Shown here piece after piece: positions 7,064 through 7,489 of a DNA stretch of 7,489 bases (position 1 is its first letter; each line of letters starts with the position of its first letter). Origin of the DNA: DAOVRL01 sp023128595. GTDB lineage: Bacteria; Planctomycetota; Phycisphaerae; Sedimentisphaerales; Anaerobacaceae. Where the stretch lies: contig DAOVRL010000196.1 in the NCBI GenBank assembly GCA_030628155.1, positions 1 to 7,489 of the forward strand. Direction: 5' to 3'. The translations under genes and the position numbers were made by a program. The notes under the pieces are model-generated. The model was not told where the DNA came from, did not search any database, and saw nothing but the letters and a program-made list of their open reading frames with translations.

Positions 7064-7229
7064 TTTTGCAAAATTGCAGGTTAGGCCTACTTAGAAAGGA
7101 AAAAATCGTTTCTTGATTTTTTCTTTTCAACGGCAATGTATTATGGCATAAACACTTAGGTAATTATTGAAGAAAATCATAAAGAAGATTTTCTTCAACA
7201 ATATAGGCCTAACCTGCAATTTTGCAAAA
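7064..7229. mobile_element. MITE-like 166-bp element, copy 2
   Basis: This is the second copy of the element at 4480-4645, with the same length and orientation. Its 26-bp terminal inverted repeats at 7064-7089 and 7204-7229 are perfect. The internal hairpins are also better than in copy 1: a 14-pair stem (7094-7107 with 7115-7128, one G-T pair) and a 16-pair stem (7163-7178 with 7187-7202, one mismatch). It is non-coding. A single G flanks each side and no longer target-site duplication is visible. It lies 66 bp upstream of the gap start and downstream of the predicted gap promoter, so it should be transcribed as part of the gap leader. Confidence 0.87.
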
Positions 7230-7257
7230 GTTCAGTTTCACCGTGAACGAGTCAGCT

Positions 7258-7286
7258 ACTTTATTTCTAAGCCCAGCGGCTGTCAA
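7258..7286 (-). promoter_or_regulatory. Sigma70-type promoter for gap-pgk
   Basis: On the minus strand a perfect -35 box TTGACA (7281-7286) is followed after exactly 17 bases by TAAAGT (7258-7263), which matches four of six consensus bases. Transcription would start near 7251 and run toward gap, giving a leader of about 250 bases that includes the repeat element at 7064-7229. A small inverted repeat, TTCAC-C-GTGAA (7237-7247), lies just downstream of the expected start and could be an operator. No other promoter this good was found upstream of gap. Confidence 0.6.
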
Positions 7287-7409
7287 GAGTTTATTGCCAA
7301 CAATTAAACACTTGCCCAAAAAACTTCGCCGTCGATTCAGAACGCCGCGGTGTGGCTAATTTTCCTGGCACAGTATAAGGTTCTTCCTGACAAAGGATTA
7401 CGCGCTCCG

Positions 7410-7489
7410 TCATTGCGAGCGCAGCGAAGCAATCTCTGTCATTCACAAACGGGAGATTGCCACGGCCTTTTTCAAAGGCCTCGCAATGA
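7410..7489. repeat. Hairpin-forming intergenic repeat with CATTGCGAG ends, reaching the window edge
   Basis: The ends TCATTGCGAG (7410-7419) and CTCGCAATGA (7480-7489) are exact inverted repeats. Inside them, GCAATCTC (7429-7436) pairs with GAGATTGC (7453-7460), and a perfect 7-bp hairpin GGCCTTT-TTC-AAAGGCC lies at 7464-7480. From memory, similar repeats with CATTGCGAG and GAAGCAATCTC are scattered through intergenic DNA of many unrelated bacteria, including environmental genomes. It carries no coding frame. The element may continue past the window. Confidence 0.7.

Noticed and set aside
1..7229. Link between the 166-bp period at 1-265 and the 166-bp length of the MITE-like elements
   Set aside because: The sequences show no similarity, so I treat the equal numbers as coincidence.

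Overview
The window looks like a fragment of a bacterial chromosome, most likely from the PVC superphylum. Planctomycetota (Phycisphaerae-like) is my best guess, and Verrucomicrobiota or Lentisphaerota are possible. The guess rests on a Tat-exported, formylglycine-type sulfatase paired with a secreted family 2 glycoside hydrolase, and on GC-rich genes separated by long AT-rich intergenic DNA full of repeats. No rRNA or other phylogenetic marker is present, so the assignment is inference. All four protein genes are on the minus strand and are read from right to left.

Layout from the right edge. Positions 7410-7489 hold a hairpin-forming repeat whose ends read TCATTGCGAG and CTCGCAATGA, running to the window edge. 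A good sigma70-type promoter follows (TTGACA, 17 bases, TAAAGT on the minus strand, 7258-7286). Next comes copy 2 of a 166-bp MITE-like element (7064-7229), then gap (5984-6997, glyceraldehyde-3-phosphate dehydrogenase) and pgk (4664-5902, phosphoglycerate kinase), 81 bp apart. Copy 1 of the same element (4480-4645) fills almost all of the gap between pgk and the next gene. That gene is a secreted GH2 glycosidase (2159-4450), followed 59 bp later by a sulfatase (750-2099). The left 749 bp have no gene and contain a perfect 99-bp direct repeat (1-99 and 167-265).

Two functional blocks are present. gap and pgk catalyse consecutive steps of lower glycolysis and gluconeogenesis. The GH2 enzyme and sulfatase form an exported pair expected to trim a sulfated polysaccharide or glycan. 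The substrate cannot be read from the sequence.

The most notable unexplained structure is the pair of 166-bp elements. They are about 89% identical without indels and in the same orientation. Each has 26-bp terminal inverted repeats (perfect in copy 2, one mismatch in copy 1) and two internal hairpins, and encodes no protein. Each lies just upstream of a gene. Copy 2 appears to lie in the transcribed leader of gap, and copy 1 forms the boundary between the glycolytic and polysaccharide-degrading blocks. I see no wholly new protein system here. The likely novelty is this small mobile, structured, possibly regulatory repeat.
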